A stretch of DNA of 64,000 nucleotides from Cryptomeria japonica. Lineage: Eukaryota > Streptophyta > Pinopsida > Cupressales > Cupressaceae. The notes beneath the pieces were generated by a model, which saw only the letters and a list, made by a program, of their open reading frames with translations, did not search any database and was not told the origin of the DNA. Each line of letters starts with the position of its first letter. Position 1 is the first letter of the stretch. Both the position numbers and the translations under genes were made by a program. Positions 1 through 10,627 of the stretch are shown one piece after another. The DNA lies in contig NC_081413.1 in assembly GCF_030272615.1 (NCBI RefSeq), forward strand, positions 564,388,010 through 564,452,009. The letters run 5' to 3'.

Positions 1-162
1 ATAAAGTTCTATAATACTGAAATAGAAAAATGCAACAATCGATAGACAACAATTACGAGAACCATGTGACAAGCTCTTATATTCCTTAAAACATCAAAAG
101 AGAAAAAACCAACTCAGCTAAAATTAAAGTTCCAGAAGGTAATTTCTATTAATATTATCCAT
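1..162. other. AT-rich DNA, nothing recognised
   Basis: No gene or repeat recognised. Similarity to the copia LTR at 4897-5470 begins only near 163, so the left LTR is broken or replaced here. Confidence 0.5.
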
Positions 163-453
163 TGTGCTTGGACACATAGAGGATGTATTGGGGAAGATTG
201 ATGATTTCAAAAGTATTCATGGAGACTATAAATGTATTGTAATGTTTTCATTGCTGAATAATACATTTAATGTGGATGCTTTTAAAGGTTGTGTTTTTCC
301 CTCTTAACGGTTTTCCCAAGGTATATCTTGTGCAATGTTGTAGTATGTCTTTGACTTATGCATTATGGTTATTTTGTGAGCTTGTATATTATGTTTTTCT
401 CTCCTGGGATTATGTAGGAAATGGTTTGATCAACCTATATTATTTTCCTAACA
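163..453 (+). mobile_element. Truncated 5' LTR of an old Ty1-copia element
   Basis: This stretch aligns by eye with 5170-5470 in the same orientation, through the shared phrases around 'attcatggagac' and 'gaataatacatt' and the closing 'ttttcctaaca'. It ends in CA just upstream of a primer-binding site. The paired segment GTTTTTCCC / GGTTTTCCC (about 289-318) is one also seen in the other copia LTRs of this window. The two copies are clearly diverged, so the insertion is old. The first part of the LTR is missing or lies outside the window. Confidence 0.6.
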
Positions 454-455
454 AG

Positions 456-466
456 TGGTATCATAG
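456..466 (+). other. Primer-binding site, initiator-Met tRNA type
   Basis: TGGTATCATAG starts two bases after the LTR end. It matches the usual plant copia primer-binding site TGGTATCAGAGC apart from a G/T change. This fixes the orientation of the element as plus strand. Confidence 0.6.
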
Positions 467-825
467 TCATAGTTGTTGTTGAGAGAGGTGAGAGATCCGT
501 GTTTTGGTCTAACCCTTCTATAAATAGATCTAATGCAAAGTTAAAAGTGACAATGTTGGGGAGATTTCAGACATTTCAAGGTATGAGATATGTTGTGCAC
601 ATTGAAATATGCAGATTTGGAGTTTTAGGTTTTGCAGATTTGTGGGCATATTTTGCAAATTTAGGGCTTGAAAATGTATTGGAAAAAGGGTTTCTTTTGT
701 GCTCGTCATGAGGGTTTTGTGGGGAAGTTTCACAGATGACCTAGAACAAAATGGACTTTGCCATTGGATTGAGGAGGCCCAAGAAATGAAAAAAGACATA
801 AAACTTGACCTATTTTGGCCACTAG
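467..825. other. Internal remnant of the old copia element, no coding left
   Basis: Lies between the primer-binding site and an LTR-like start at 826. No gag motif is visible and the reading frames are broken. Confidence 0.35.
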
Positions 826-1401
826 TGTAATGTCCCCTTTCTGAAATAGGATTTAATAATAAGTAAAATAATAAAATTAAAAAATAATATATATATATAT
901 ATATATAAAGAGTTGTGACTTCCTCAAACATGAGATATAAAGGGGAGAAGAGTCCATTTGAAAGGCGGGGAGAGGAAGGAGAAAAGAATGGAGCAAAGGA
1001 ATTAAGGAAGGATTAATGGAAGAAGAAAGGAATGGAAAGGAAATAAGGAAATGATTCTTTCAAAGAGCATAAATGATGTAGGGTTGTGACTCTTTCAAAG
1101 GGTGATAATTATGACTCTCTCGAAGGGCAGAAATGATGAAGCGTTGTAATTGTGAAAGGTTGTGACCATTGCAAAGGGCATACACGATGAAGAGGTGTGA
1201 CTCTCCCTCACATTGGAAGATATAAAGGGGAGAAAGTTTCATTTGAGGAGGCCATCCAAGGGAAATCAACTTGGGGAATAATTTATTATTCTCAAAGGCA
1301 ACAATGAAAAGTGGTGACTCAATTCTTATGAAAGGTGATGACCCTTTCGCCAATAAAGTATAAAGCAGAATTCATTCAAAGCATTGAAGGATCACTTATC
1401 A
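826..1401 (+). repeat. LTR-like sequence with duplicated TATA block
   Basis: It begins TGTAATGTCCCC, a start also seen at 17680 and in a variant form at 47412. Two related blocks, about 907-960 and 1192-1245, both contain GATATAAAGGGGAGA, a good TATA-box candidate. They are separated by short repeats of the type 'gttgtgactctttcaaaggg'. A (TA)n tract lies at about 884-906. The TRIM at 1407 inserted downstream of the second TATA block. The far end of this LTR-like unit was not found. Confidence 0.4.
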
Positions 1402-1406
1402 ATCAT
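1402..1406. repeat. Target-site duplication of the TRIM, left copy
   Basis: ATCAT, repeated exactly at 1741-1745 on the other side of the element. Confidence 0.85.
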
Positions 1407-1541
1407 TGTTGAGACATGGACCAGCTAGGACTTGAACCTAGGACCTTCCATATGCTGCTGGAGTGCTCTACCACTGAGCTACTGGCCCCTCTTGGACCAG
1501 TCCATCGTCGGTCCGGGTGTGGCTTATTTCCAACACCAACA
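1407..1541 (-). repeat. TRIM 3' LTR (minus-strand sense)
   Basis: 135 bp and TG...CA bounded on the minus strand. It differs from the partner at 1606-1740 at two bases by eye, one in the T-arm flank and one in the GC-rich part. It contains the tRNA-like segment 1418-1488. Confidence 0.85.
1418..1488 (-). other. tRNA-like sequence inside TRIM LTR (Pol III promoter boxes)
   Basis: On the minus strand, 71 nt fold as a near-cloverleaf. A 7 bp acceptor stem pairs GGGCCAG with CTGGTCC (one G-T pair). A D-arm has stem GCTC/GAGC around AGTGGTA, and a T-arm has stem CTAGG/CCTAG around TTCAAGT. The A box TAGCTCAGTGG and B box GGTTCAAGTCC fit the Pol III consensus. The anticodon stem is mismatched and the loop reads GCAGCAT, so it is probably not a working tRNA. 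The loop loosely resembles tRNA-Ala (AGC), which is inference. The twin copy is 1617-1687. Confidence 0.85.
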
Positions 1542-1605
1542 CCCCCCCTTAAGCCACACCTCTCATGTGCTTGGGGCCCCTAGCCTGGACCTGGCTCTAA
1601 TACCA

Positions 1606-1740
1606 TGTTGAGACATGGACCAGCTAGGACTTGAACCTAGGGCCTTCCATATGCTGCTGGAGTGCTCTACCACTGAGCTACTGGCCCCTCTTGGACCAGT
1701 CCATCATCGGTCCGGGTGTGGCTTATTTCCAACACCAACA
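1606..1740 (-). repeat. TRIM 5' LTR (minus-strand sense)
   Basis: 135 bp, offset 199 bp from its partner. The primer-binding site abuts it at 1590-1605. The tRNA-like segment is 1617-1687. Confidence 0.85.
1617..1687 (-). other. tRNA-like sequence, second LTR copy
   Basis: Same fold and same A and B boxes as 1418-1488, with one base changed beside the T-arm. It lies in the upstream (5') LTR, where a Pol III promoter could affect transcription of the element. Confidence 0.85.
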
Positions 1741-2090
1741 ATCATCACTCATGAATCCATCAAAACCAATCCTTCATTCATCCATCAATCATTAATCCCT
1801 CAATAAATCAATCAATCAGCAAGATCAAGAAAACAATCATCAAATCCACATCAATCATCACTTCATCTTGGGATCAAGAAAACAAACAATTAAGCAAACA
1901 AGTATCACTCTATCAAATCAACATTCATTCAATCATCATCCACTAATATATCAAACTAACATTCATTACATTGTCACTTATCAATCATCTAATCAACAAT
2001 TACTTAATCATCACTCACCGATAACAAAAATCATCTAATCAAAGGAACGAATTCAATCAATCAATCAATTAATCATAAACCAAATCAGAT
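1741..2090. repeat. Low-complexity CAATCA/TCATCA-rich stretch
   Basis: Irregular runs of ATCAATCA, TCATCA and CATTCA cover about 350 bp. The TRIM target ATCAT lies in this kind of sequence. No coding signal. Confidence 0.6.
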
Positions 2091-4885
2091 CTATCATCTT
2101 GTATGTACAATCTGCATTCAGAAAACAGCAGACCTGTGATCTAGCAGTGATTGGTATGCAATGTAGTTGAATATATTGTCTAATATATAATCTTTTATAT
2201 ATATTTGATCTAGTTATTAATGAGAATTGCTAATCTATTTAGATTCCTACAGTTAGCAAATTAATTTATTTATTCCCCTACAAGCAATCATATATGGGTT
2301 AGAAGGAAACATGTTGCACACCACCCCATGTTGCATGGACGGCAGTTCCTGCCACTTGTGGGCCAAGGGGTCGAATTGTCTTCGCAGTCATATATTGGGC
2401 TTAGTTGTGGCGAACAGTTTCCAGGCACCCTATCATGCTTTCCCCTCCAATCCCTACTATTGTTGGTTGTAGGAAGTGGAAACTATAGAATGGATCCAAA
2501 TAGGAGATATTGTCCATCATTTCTTGAATGTTGATTGCTTATTTACTTTAAAAGTCCAATAGTTACTAGATGATTTAATTATAGAATATTATTTGTAAAC
2601 AAATTTTGTTGTTGGAATTGTTACTTTGGTCTACTTCAACGAGAAAATGGAAATTATTGCACCTGAAGCGGAACTTGGAAGGAGAAAACGGCACTACTTC
2701 AAGGCGCCTAATCTGCAATGTCCCTTACTAAGTACAAATATACAAATTGTGTTTGCCTGGGTTAACCAACAGAAAAGTAAATCAGAAAAACAGAAAGATG
2801 AGTTACCAGAAAGAATATATATACACAATTATACCATAAAGACGAATGATCAGAAAACAGAAAGTTTATATTACATATTTATGCAGCAGATAGTTAATGA
2901 ATATAAATGTTTATATGTTTAAAGTGGTATGGTTGATTCATTTTTAACATTTATGTCAGGAGTCAAAGTATGACCAGGTTTGCCCAACCGACCCATATTG
3001 AACCCAAAGGCGGTCACATGCCCTTCTGGCCCTGGCAGCAGAATTCTCACTTACCAGGGTGGTCTACCCCCTATGGTGTGGGTCTTATCCCCTAGCGTAT
3101 ACCTTGCTCCTCAGTTATTCATCATCTTAACCAGAGAGCCAGTGGATGGTAAGGGTGGTTTTATCTTTGCCAAACCCAAGCCCAGGAGCAGTCACTTGCC
3201 CTCCTAGACTACTGATAAAAACTCAGCAGTTGACTTACTTGGGTGGGCAATATTCACCCCTACAGATCCCCTAATCTCCCTGGAATTGGCATCCACACCA
3301 GTACATGTTATTATGATCATTATGACTGAATAGAATTATTATAGTTTATTGTTATCAATGGAAAACTATTTATTCTGGGTATTAATTAATTCCTCTAGAT
3401 TGATGTATTCATTATGTGAATTAACAGTAAACTGAATTAATTCCTCAGCTTATAAATTCTTCGTTCCTTTATGTGTTATGATTGTTATAACAGATAGAAA
3501 AATTACAAAATTATCAGAAACCTTCGGCTAAGATTAAAGTGTGATCTGTATCCTACGTATTTTCTATATTTACATCATTGTGGTTACTGAATGTAACAGA
3601 GGAGAACGTAAATATAAATATCGTATTATATTGGTTTGATATTAGATTCAGACCACAAGCTTAATGGCATGATTAAAGATTAATTTTCCAAATCATCTTT
3701 GGGTATATGGATATACCTGGGTCGTCGATCCTCCTGTGTAGAGCCCGAGTGCTGGAGTTTGTGTTTTTCATGCAGTATGATTTTTTGTTCCCTCTTTTCC
3801 TCCCATATGAAATCTAAGCGCTAGATATAGTAATACCAGGCTATCGGGTTAATGGTCACCTCTCTTCTTAAGAGACGGGACTTACCTTTTGGTCACGACT
3901 TTATGTAAAACGTCGCCTGGGTTATGACTTACTGGGAAAGCGGTCATACCCAGTGCGATTAGTTTAGGAATTTTTGTATTATTAAATCCAATCATCATTT
4001 ATTAACATTTATCATTAATTAATAATTAACAATAGTTATCATAATAATTAAAATTGTAATATATATTTGTGTCCGCTATAAATAAATCAGTACAGATCTT
4101 TTTAAATTAATACTTATTAAAAAGAAAACTGATCAGATTGACATCTGGATTCTGAACATAAATTGTAACACATGATATATATATATAATATTTGGTGTAC
4201 TCACCACTGGGACATGACATAATCACACCTCTACAATCAACCGTGAGTACACTCAGGTCTGTATTATCCTAGACTTCTGATAGTGACATCAGATCGGCTA
4301 GCTTTGTTGGGAAAATTTTGTAATTATCTTGGGTCTGCACATAGTTGATTACCAGTTGGGCTTATTGCTGTTATAATTGTATGTATCACTGTTAATGAGA
4401 ATCTGAGTACCATTTTCTGGAGATGTGAGTTCAGTATATTTCTTTGATGATCTATAGTCAATCTACTTTGCAATCATTATTGGATCTCTATTGTTTCTAC
4501 ATCAATAATCTGTGCATCTGTAATATTGAATCAATTACTGCATCAAAATCAATAGGGTTTGAACTATCTCGAACTCAGGTTCCTTACAGTTGCTATTTCC
4601 AGTCCTGTGCGTTTTCTCTTCATTTGACAACTTGGAGCCTTTGTTATCACTAAGATTTGATGCTTGTGTTCTTTGGATTGGTGCATCTTCACCTTGGTTT
4701 GTTCCTTTTCTTCCATAAGTGGCACGCCAGAAGATGAGAGGAGTTCTTGCTTGAGATGGTGGACATCATTGAATGTTATTGCAGGTAATTTGATAGAGCA
4801 CATGAGTATGTCCAAGATTCATGTGATTTCGTTGATGGCTATGATGATGCATTTCATCAATCGACCCTTATGCAATGTATACAAT
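2091..4885. other. Unresolved repeat-derived DNA
   Basis: About 2.8 kb without a convincing gene. It has LTR-like GC-richer islands near 2320-2480 and 2960-3270 and AT-rich stretches around 3960-4200. Reading frames are short and broken. It should include the decayed interior of the copia element whose PPT is at 4886, but no RT or integrase motif could be read. Confidence 0.4.
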
Positions 4886-5470
4886 AAGTGGGAGAATATT
4901 AGGAATAGGGTGTTGTACACCTTGCACAAGAAAGAATTATTTTAATGATGTAAAATAGATATTTATTTGAGGTCAAAGGTTTTGTGTACTTATAGTTTTG
5001 AGGCACATGGTTTTACCTTACCACTTGGATGTTTTATGTGAACTTGATCCTATAAAAGCACGCACATGTTTAGTGATTGAGGTTGGCTGGTTTAAGTGGG
5101 TTGTCATTGTATTGAGCTCTCTTTTGAAGAATGCAAATGTGAAGCATGGCATGGGATTTGTGGTTGCATAGTTGCACATCATGCTTGGACGCATGAAAAA
5201 TACATAGGAGCAGCTTGATGTTTCATAAGTATTCATGGAGACTTTGTAAGTGTATTGTAATATTTTCATTATTGAATAATACATTGAGTATGGATGCTTT
5301 TGGAGGCTTGGTTTTTCCCTCTTGAGGGTTTTCCCAAAGTATATCTTGTGTAATTTTGTGGTATGTCTTTGATCTTTGCATTATGACTATTCTGTAAGTT
5401 TGTATGCATGTTTTTCTCTCATGGGGTTATATAGGAAAGAGTTTGATCAAACTGGATTATTTTCCTAACA
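4886..5470 (+). mobile_element. PPT and 3' LTR of the old copia element
   Basis: AAGTGGGAGA (4886-4895) is the polypurine tract form usual in plant copia elements. The LTR follows at about 4897 with TATTAGG, probably an eroded TGTTAGG start, and ends CCTAACA at 5470 (about 574 bp). A TATA candidate, CCTATAAAAG, lies near 5050. Its last 300 bp match 163-453. The conserved GGTTTTTCCC / GGGTTTTCCC pair is at about 5311-5337. Confidence 0.55.
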
Positions 5471-5689
5471 TATAAGACTATATGAATAATTATATAACTT
5501 AATTAAGAGTTCAGGTTGCCACAAGCTGATTACTCGTACCTTATTATTAATACTAAAGGATCAAAGGTGTAGCAATTGGGTGTTTATTCTTAACAATCTG
5601 ATTTGAGAATGGGGAAAGCATTCACTCCTCATTTAGCTACAGTTTTTAGATTTCACCCCTTTGATATAATATTTTAATGTCCTACAAAT

Positions 5690-6370
5690 TTGGCTCAGGT
5701 TTTTTAATCTCCCTCCCTAGTTTGGATTGATTCTTGTTTCACAGTGATTGGTAACTTCCTAGAAAGATTTATATCTACAAATGTGGTGACTTCTACTTTC
5801 TCCCAGACAACTTTTGCCCATATTCTGGTTGAGTTGGATATCTCAAAAAATCTAACAGCATATATTGCATTGAAAATGGCTGATCACTCATAGAAGCAGA
5901 TTTTTGACTATGAGGGTCTTGCTTTCTGTTGCCATAAATACATTGAAACAGACCGCGTTGCTGCTGACTGCTCTAGCAAGAATCATAACTCTGCTACCCA
6001 AGCTTCATGGTGGAGAGAAGCTCTTCCCCACCACTTTACCTTCCTAAGTGTTTTGAAGGAATCTTGTATTTCTTCAAGGCCCACTCAAGTATCTTCTTCT
6101 GTTTGAGAGCCCCATCAAGGGGCTCCTTTATCTCCTTTGCCTTCCAAGAAGTCTATTGAGCAGGTTCCTTCAGTGGATGATGTTTTACCCCCTCCAAAAC
6201 AGGCATTAGAGACCCCTTTGATTCCCTTTCCATCTTCTGAGAGGTTAAATTTGAAAGTTCATTGGTGGATAAAGTTTGTACTTCATCTCCTTTGTTCAAG
6301 GTCTGCAAGCAAGCTTCCAATAGCTCCCATTAAGCCTAGCATTCCTTTGAATAAGGAAAGTATACCATGA
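5690..6370 (+). pseudogene. LINE (L1-type) ORF1 relic
   Basis: Conceptual reading resembles plant LINE ORF1: a DUF4283-like part (about 5700-5890) followed by a CCHC-like zinc knuckle region at about 5905-5970 (residues FCCHKYIETDRVAADCS). Then come tryptophan-containing and serine/proline-rich sequence to about 6370. It parallels the better-preserved ORF1 at 49.4-50.4 kb, which has the same DYEG...CC/C...SWW order. In-frame stops and frameshifts are present and no ORF2 follows. Function in an intact LINE would be RNA binding. Confidence 0.6.
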
Positions 6371-6500
6371 GGGGTATAAAATCTTTTGTCAATGGAGGAG
6401 CAGAATTTGGAATTTACAGGAGGGGTGGATTGGACTTTGGTTTCCAATCAAAAATCTGCCAAATGAAAGAAAATTACTTCTTAGTTCTTATAAGCTTAGT

Positions 6501-7497
6501 ATGTTCCACTTTGATGCGTCCCCAGCCTTGGTACCCCTGTCCCCGTACTGGGGACAGTACGGGGATTCATGGACTTTTTTTTCAACATTTCCTGCCCATT
6601 CCAGAAATAGGGAACGTTTCCTGAGCGATGAGTGGGCAACTTTGGGCCTACTGCTCCAAGTTTTACTCTTTTGGCAGTCCATAAAAACTATCTAGTTGAG
6701 TTACAAGTAGAAATAGCATGTTGAGTAGAAAACTGGAGCAAATGTTTTAGTTGCAGACTTCAAGTAGATGCAGAGGAAGTGGGACTGGAAGATTTTTTTT
6801 TTTTAAAGATAAGCCAAAATTGAAATTTTATGTAAAAGCTGGCTATTTTACTCTCTGCAAGAGCAGCAACAAAATCCAAGAAATGCATGGGACCACTTCT
6901 CTGCAACACTCTCGTACAACCTGGACAAACCAGGCAGCACACCTTCATGGAGCCACCATCTAATTCAGATATCTACCATTTTATCATTTTTATTCATGGA
7001 TGGCTCCTAAAGCATTGCATTGACCTTGTTTCCACTTGTTTTGGAAAGTGACCGGTATTCATTTAACAAAAGAAATTGTAATGTTTCATGCATGATGCAA
7101 CACTTCAAATTTAAGGACAATCTATTACATGAATGAATGAACTCAAATTATTGTCAGTTTTTAGAGTATGCTTTGTGAAAGATAATTCAAAGAATCAATG
7201 CATATAGCTTATAAGCTTATACTGCATGAGAAAACTCAGCAGGTTAAGTATTTCTTCCAAAAGGAAATACGAATGATGCTTAATACTTGCTGCTAGAATA
7301 ATAGTTTTTACCCAATCAATGATATACATTAATGTCTATGATGAATGCTTTATCATTGTTATGATATGCTTATTTTTTTAACAGCCATCCCGTGCTGTCC
7401 CCTCGAAAATGGCCCAAAAGTACCCCCGTACCACAAAAACGTCCCACTGTCCCCTGCCGTTCCCATCCCCGGAACTCCGTGGAACATAGCTTAGATC
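6501..7497. mobile_element. hAT-like non-autonomous DNA element, 997 bp
   Basis: Ends are a 9 bp inverted repeat ATGTTCCAC / GTGGAACAT. Flanks are an 8 bp near-duplication, AGCTTAGT (6493-6500) and AGCTTAGA (7498-7505). An 8 bp duplication fits hAT elements. Both ends carry subterminal GTCCCC/GGGGAC motifs, dense at 6518-6565 and 7388-7490. The middle is AT-rich and non-coding. The terminal bases are not the usual CAG of hAT elements, so the class is tentative. Confidence 0.5.
6541..6564. repeat. Perfect 10 bp stem, 4 nt loop hairpin
   Basis: CCCCGTACTG, loop GGGA, CAGTACGGGG. It lies in the subterminal GC-rich part of the hAT-like element and may be a transposase-binding or structural motif (inference). 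Confidence 0.8.
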
Positions 7498-7505
7498 TAG
7501 TAGTA

Positions 7506-8602
7506 AGAAATAGAAAGGTTTGTTGTGACAGTTCTTATACAGCCTTTTGTCTAAATCTCAAGGGCAAAGGCCCCAATAGAACCCTCACTAATTAATCTAA
7601 AATATATATTTGTCAATTTTGTCATGTTGCCAAGTTTAAGTACCAAGTCCGAGTCTAATTCAAAAATTAGCTTGCTAAGTTTTTGCTAGGTTTGAGTCAC
7701 AATACCATGGTGATAATATAAGTCTCTATGTTACATTGATTCCACTTTGGATCAATATGCATATATGTATGTATGTATGTTTATGATGCTATATATGTAT
7801 GTATGTATGTATATGATGGTACATAGGTATGTTTTCTGTATGTATATGATGCTTCAACAGATTTTAAATGGTACTTATTTAATACACTGGTAAGTTCTGT
7901 TCATAACCTCAACCTATCACTTGATGCCAATAATAACAACTGAAAGATTCAGAAATTTAATGTCAAAGCAACTTTTATGGTAAGTCATGTCGGTTATAGA
8001 GTCAAAAACAGTGATGGTATGCTTTGAAATAAAGAATTTTTTGGTGTCATAGGGTCACAGTTTATGGTTCCAATGTAATCATGTGCCCCCTGAAGTTGTA
8101 ATGTAAAATATTGATTTGTAAAGATGTGTTTCCCATTCAAGATGAAGTATATGTGAAATTGGCTGTCAAGGTAAAGTACATGTAAGTCTACCCCATCTAC
8201 TTCAATAGTGACAAGATCATGCAAACCTTGTAACACATTGTTGTGAATAAGCTAGCAACTATTGTCAACTGTCAAGCAAACACAAGTTAAATGAGATTGA
8301 AATATATGAATTTGGAAGTGAAAACTGCTCATCAATATGGCAAGAATAAAGATTTTGCCAGAAATATGATGCATGGTAAGCTAGGAACCTGTGCAAAATG
8401 TGATTGTGGAATATCAGATAACTCTCTTACAAATTAATGCTGTGATGTTAATAAAAGACCTTGATTGTGCATACAGAAAAACTAACTAATATTTCTTCCA
8501 AACAATACATGTAATAGATACATTCAAAAATAACACCCATAAATTGTATACATCAAGAAGAAATCCAACAAAATAAAGTAAATATCATAGACAGATAACT
8601 AC
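7506..8602. other. Non-coding, probably intron 3 of the cyclophilin gene
   Basis: AT-rich with a GTAT microsatellite near 7760-7815. It lies downstream (minus sense) of the exon 3 donor. No further cyclophilin exon was found between here and position 1, so intron 3 likely runs out of the window. Confidence 0.45.
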
Positions 8603-8704
8603 CTCAACTGAGATTATTTTTGGAGGGGAATCTATAGGTCGATCATCTTCACCTGTCTCAATGTCTCCCAGCTTCAAAAGATTGAAGATTGACTCTCCCG
8701 TGAC
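8603..8704 (-). CDS. CWC27: CWC27/CYP57-like cyclophilin, exon 3
   Basis: 102 bp, 34 codons (residues 134-167), from VTGESIFNLL to the exon end. It is bounded by an acceptor TTTCAG just above 8704 and a donor GTAGTT just below 8603, and starts in phase with exon 2. It covers the end of the cyclophilin fold and the start of the linker, whose DRP and PPKI..VE residues are typical of this family. The next expected exon (a family motif around NPF) was not found, so the C-terminal charged tail is outside the window. Confidence 0.85.
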
Positions 8705-8790
8705 CTGAAATGAATATATTTATATTAATAATCAATATCTCAGTATCTAATGTAGAATAATAAACCTTTCTTAATCCGATGTCTAGATAC

Positions 8791-8969
8791 CTTTCCAAAA
8801 ATGGTGTGCTTACGGTCAAGCCAATCACATCGATCCAGAGAAATAAAAAACTGACTGTTGTTTGTATTGGGAGATCCAGCATTGGCACATGCAACAAGGC
8901 CCCTATGCTTAAATCGTAAACGAGAGTGAAATTCATCAGCAAAAGGAGCTCCATAGATAGTTTCACCAC
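8791..8969 (-). CDS. CWC27: CWC27/CYP57-like cyclophilin, exon 2
   Basis: 179 bp encoding residues 74-133, including the catalytic centre: Q113, F115, W123 and H128 can be placed by the cyclophilin pattern NSQFFI...[11 protein letters not shown]. The acceptor TTTGCAG precedes 8969 and the donor GTATCT follows 8791. Human CWC27 lacks the active-site tryptophan, whereas this plant copy keeps it, so peptidyl-prolyl isomerase activity is possible. Intron 2 (8705-8790) is only 86 bp. Confidence 0.92.
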
Positions 8970-10022
8970 CTGCAAACAAGTAGTAAACATTATCAAATTC
9001 TAGGTGGGTATAAACAAAAACAGAAAAATGTAGAGCCCTTGAATAACAGAATTAGTTTTATTCAATTCTCACACGATACTTTATCTAATGAAGAGGAGCA
9101 TAATAGTTGTATCTGAATAACAGAATTAGTTTTATGATTTTGTAAAGAGTAGTAAAGTAAAGAACTAAAGTCCTGTATTCGGAAAAAATCAATCGCCAAT
9201 GTCTTAATGATGTATCTAGTATTTTGAGATGAACAAAGAATTTATGGATTAAGAAAGAAAGATATTATACTAATGTCCACAAATGACCAAAAGTAGGTGA
9301 ATGGAACTAGAGATTACAGCAGTTAACAATAGTTCAAGGATGATATGACCCTAGAATCAATACAACAAAAGTACATAAGATAAAACAAAGCACTATGCAT
9401 TGACAAATAGCGATGAAGAGCAAATAAGAGGTCCAAAAGCATGTGCTAGTGAAGAATAGAAGGAAATATCATATAATATCCTTGTCAGCATCTAAAATGG
9501 AGGAGGAATCCAAGCCATTATCAATCACCCTGAGAGATAACGATTGCAGAGGAGTATCCAAGGTCGAAAGGCCACATTGGGATATCCTGGGAGGAATCAA
9601 AGCACTTCCTCTAGAAACTTCCCAAACATTAACGTCCAATGAAATGTAATGTGAATCTACCCCTATGGTCTATAAGGCAGCCAATAAGTAGTAGATCTAT
9701 GTCACAAAAATGGAGCCGAGTCATGCTGATAGAAATGAAAAAAGCCATGATGCTAAGACAAGGCAGGGTGTGTAAACTAGGTAGTAATGATGTGCTAAGA
9801 AAAGCATCACCTAACTAATCTATCATCTCTAATATGTGAAGCACTAAGCCAAGCACTGCTTATCTGAATATCTAAAGAAAGTAGATAGATTGTTGCTTAA
9901 CTCCTTGTAGAGGTAGTGAAATCTTCCTCGAATCTCACACTAAATGGAGTATTTGAAACTGAATTGTTCCTTGGTATCCACCTCATGGAGGGAGCAAAGA
10001 CGGTATATCCAATCTTGGTGGA
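8970..10022. other. Intron 1 sequence, no gene recognised
   Basis: Intronic DNA of the minus-strand cyclophilin gene, up to the target site of the solo LTR. Short frames only. Confidence 0.6.
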
Positions 10023-10627
10023 GGACATGTTGTGACGTATTCACACATCGCCCCATTGTAAATGGGGACCCCTACTTTTTGCTTTCTGGGGTTTGTTTTC
10101 TAGGTCTTGTAGGTTCTAGGCTTTTAGCCTTTGCATTGAAGGGTCGCCAGGGGGCTCATTAGGATAGCAGGCTCTGCTTGAGTCAGGTGGATCTCCTCAA
10201 GAGGTCAGGTCAATTGAGTGATTAGGGGGTTATTTATATCATTCCTAGGGTATTTTTTGTGTACTATCCGGTCACACTTCAAGTTGCTAAATCAAACCTT
10301 GGTTGAATGCATAATGTCCTCCTAGGTCCCATCCCTTACATCAAGGACAGAGCGAATTCGCCTTGAGAAGTCTGGAATGTCATCCTGATCCTCAAACGTC
10401 CTGAAATTTGGCTAAGTCTAGAATGTCATCCTGATCCTTAAATTTGACTAAGTCTGGAAAATTGAAGAATCCTCCAAAAACTAGATTTTGCATTATAACT
10501 CTTGGAGGTCCGAAACCACTCTGAAACATCCTGACAATATATATGGAATATAACTTAAAGTATACTTCTTTCTTATACTTAAATGTTATATTCCATATAT
10601 GAATCCTAACGGAGAGACTAAAATGTC

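Larger units (their letters stand above)
1407..1740 (-). mobile_element. Complete TRIM retrotransposon with tRNA-like LTRs
   Basis: A 334 bp element read on the minus strand: 135 bp LTR, 64 bp interior, 135 bp LTR, flanked by a perfect 5 bp duplication ATCAT. The LTRs begin TGTTGG and end CAACA. Directly after the 5' LTR is a primer-binding site starting TGGTATTAGAGCCAGG (initiator-Met type), and directly before the 3' LTR is a polypurine tract TTAAGGGGGGG. The LTRs differ at only two positions by eye, so the insertion looks recent. There is no coding capacity, so it must rely on proteins from another element. Each LTR holds a 71 nt tRNA-like sequence with clean A and B boxes, comparable in concept to Cassandra TRIMs, which carry 5S rRNA sequence. 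Whether this family is already described could not be checked. Confidence 0.9.

Noticed and set aside
1418-1488. Genuine tRNA gene
   Set aside because: The anticodon stem is mismatched, there is no T-run terminator directly downstream, and the sequence is duplicated as part of LTRs.
2328-3207. Short frames in the GC-richer islands as genes
   Set aside because: No domain or splice structure; these parts look like LTR-derived non-coding sequence.
7994-8236. 80-codon minus-strand frame as a further cyclophilin exon
   Set aside because: No residues of the CWC27 linker or tail, and no matching splice phase.
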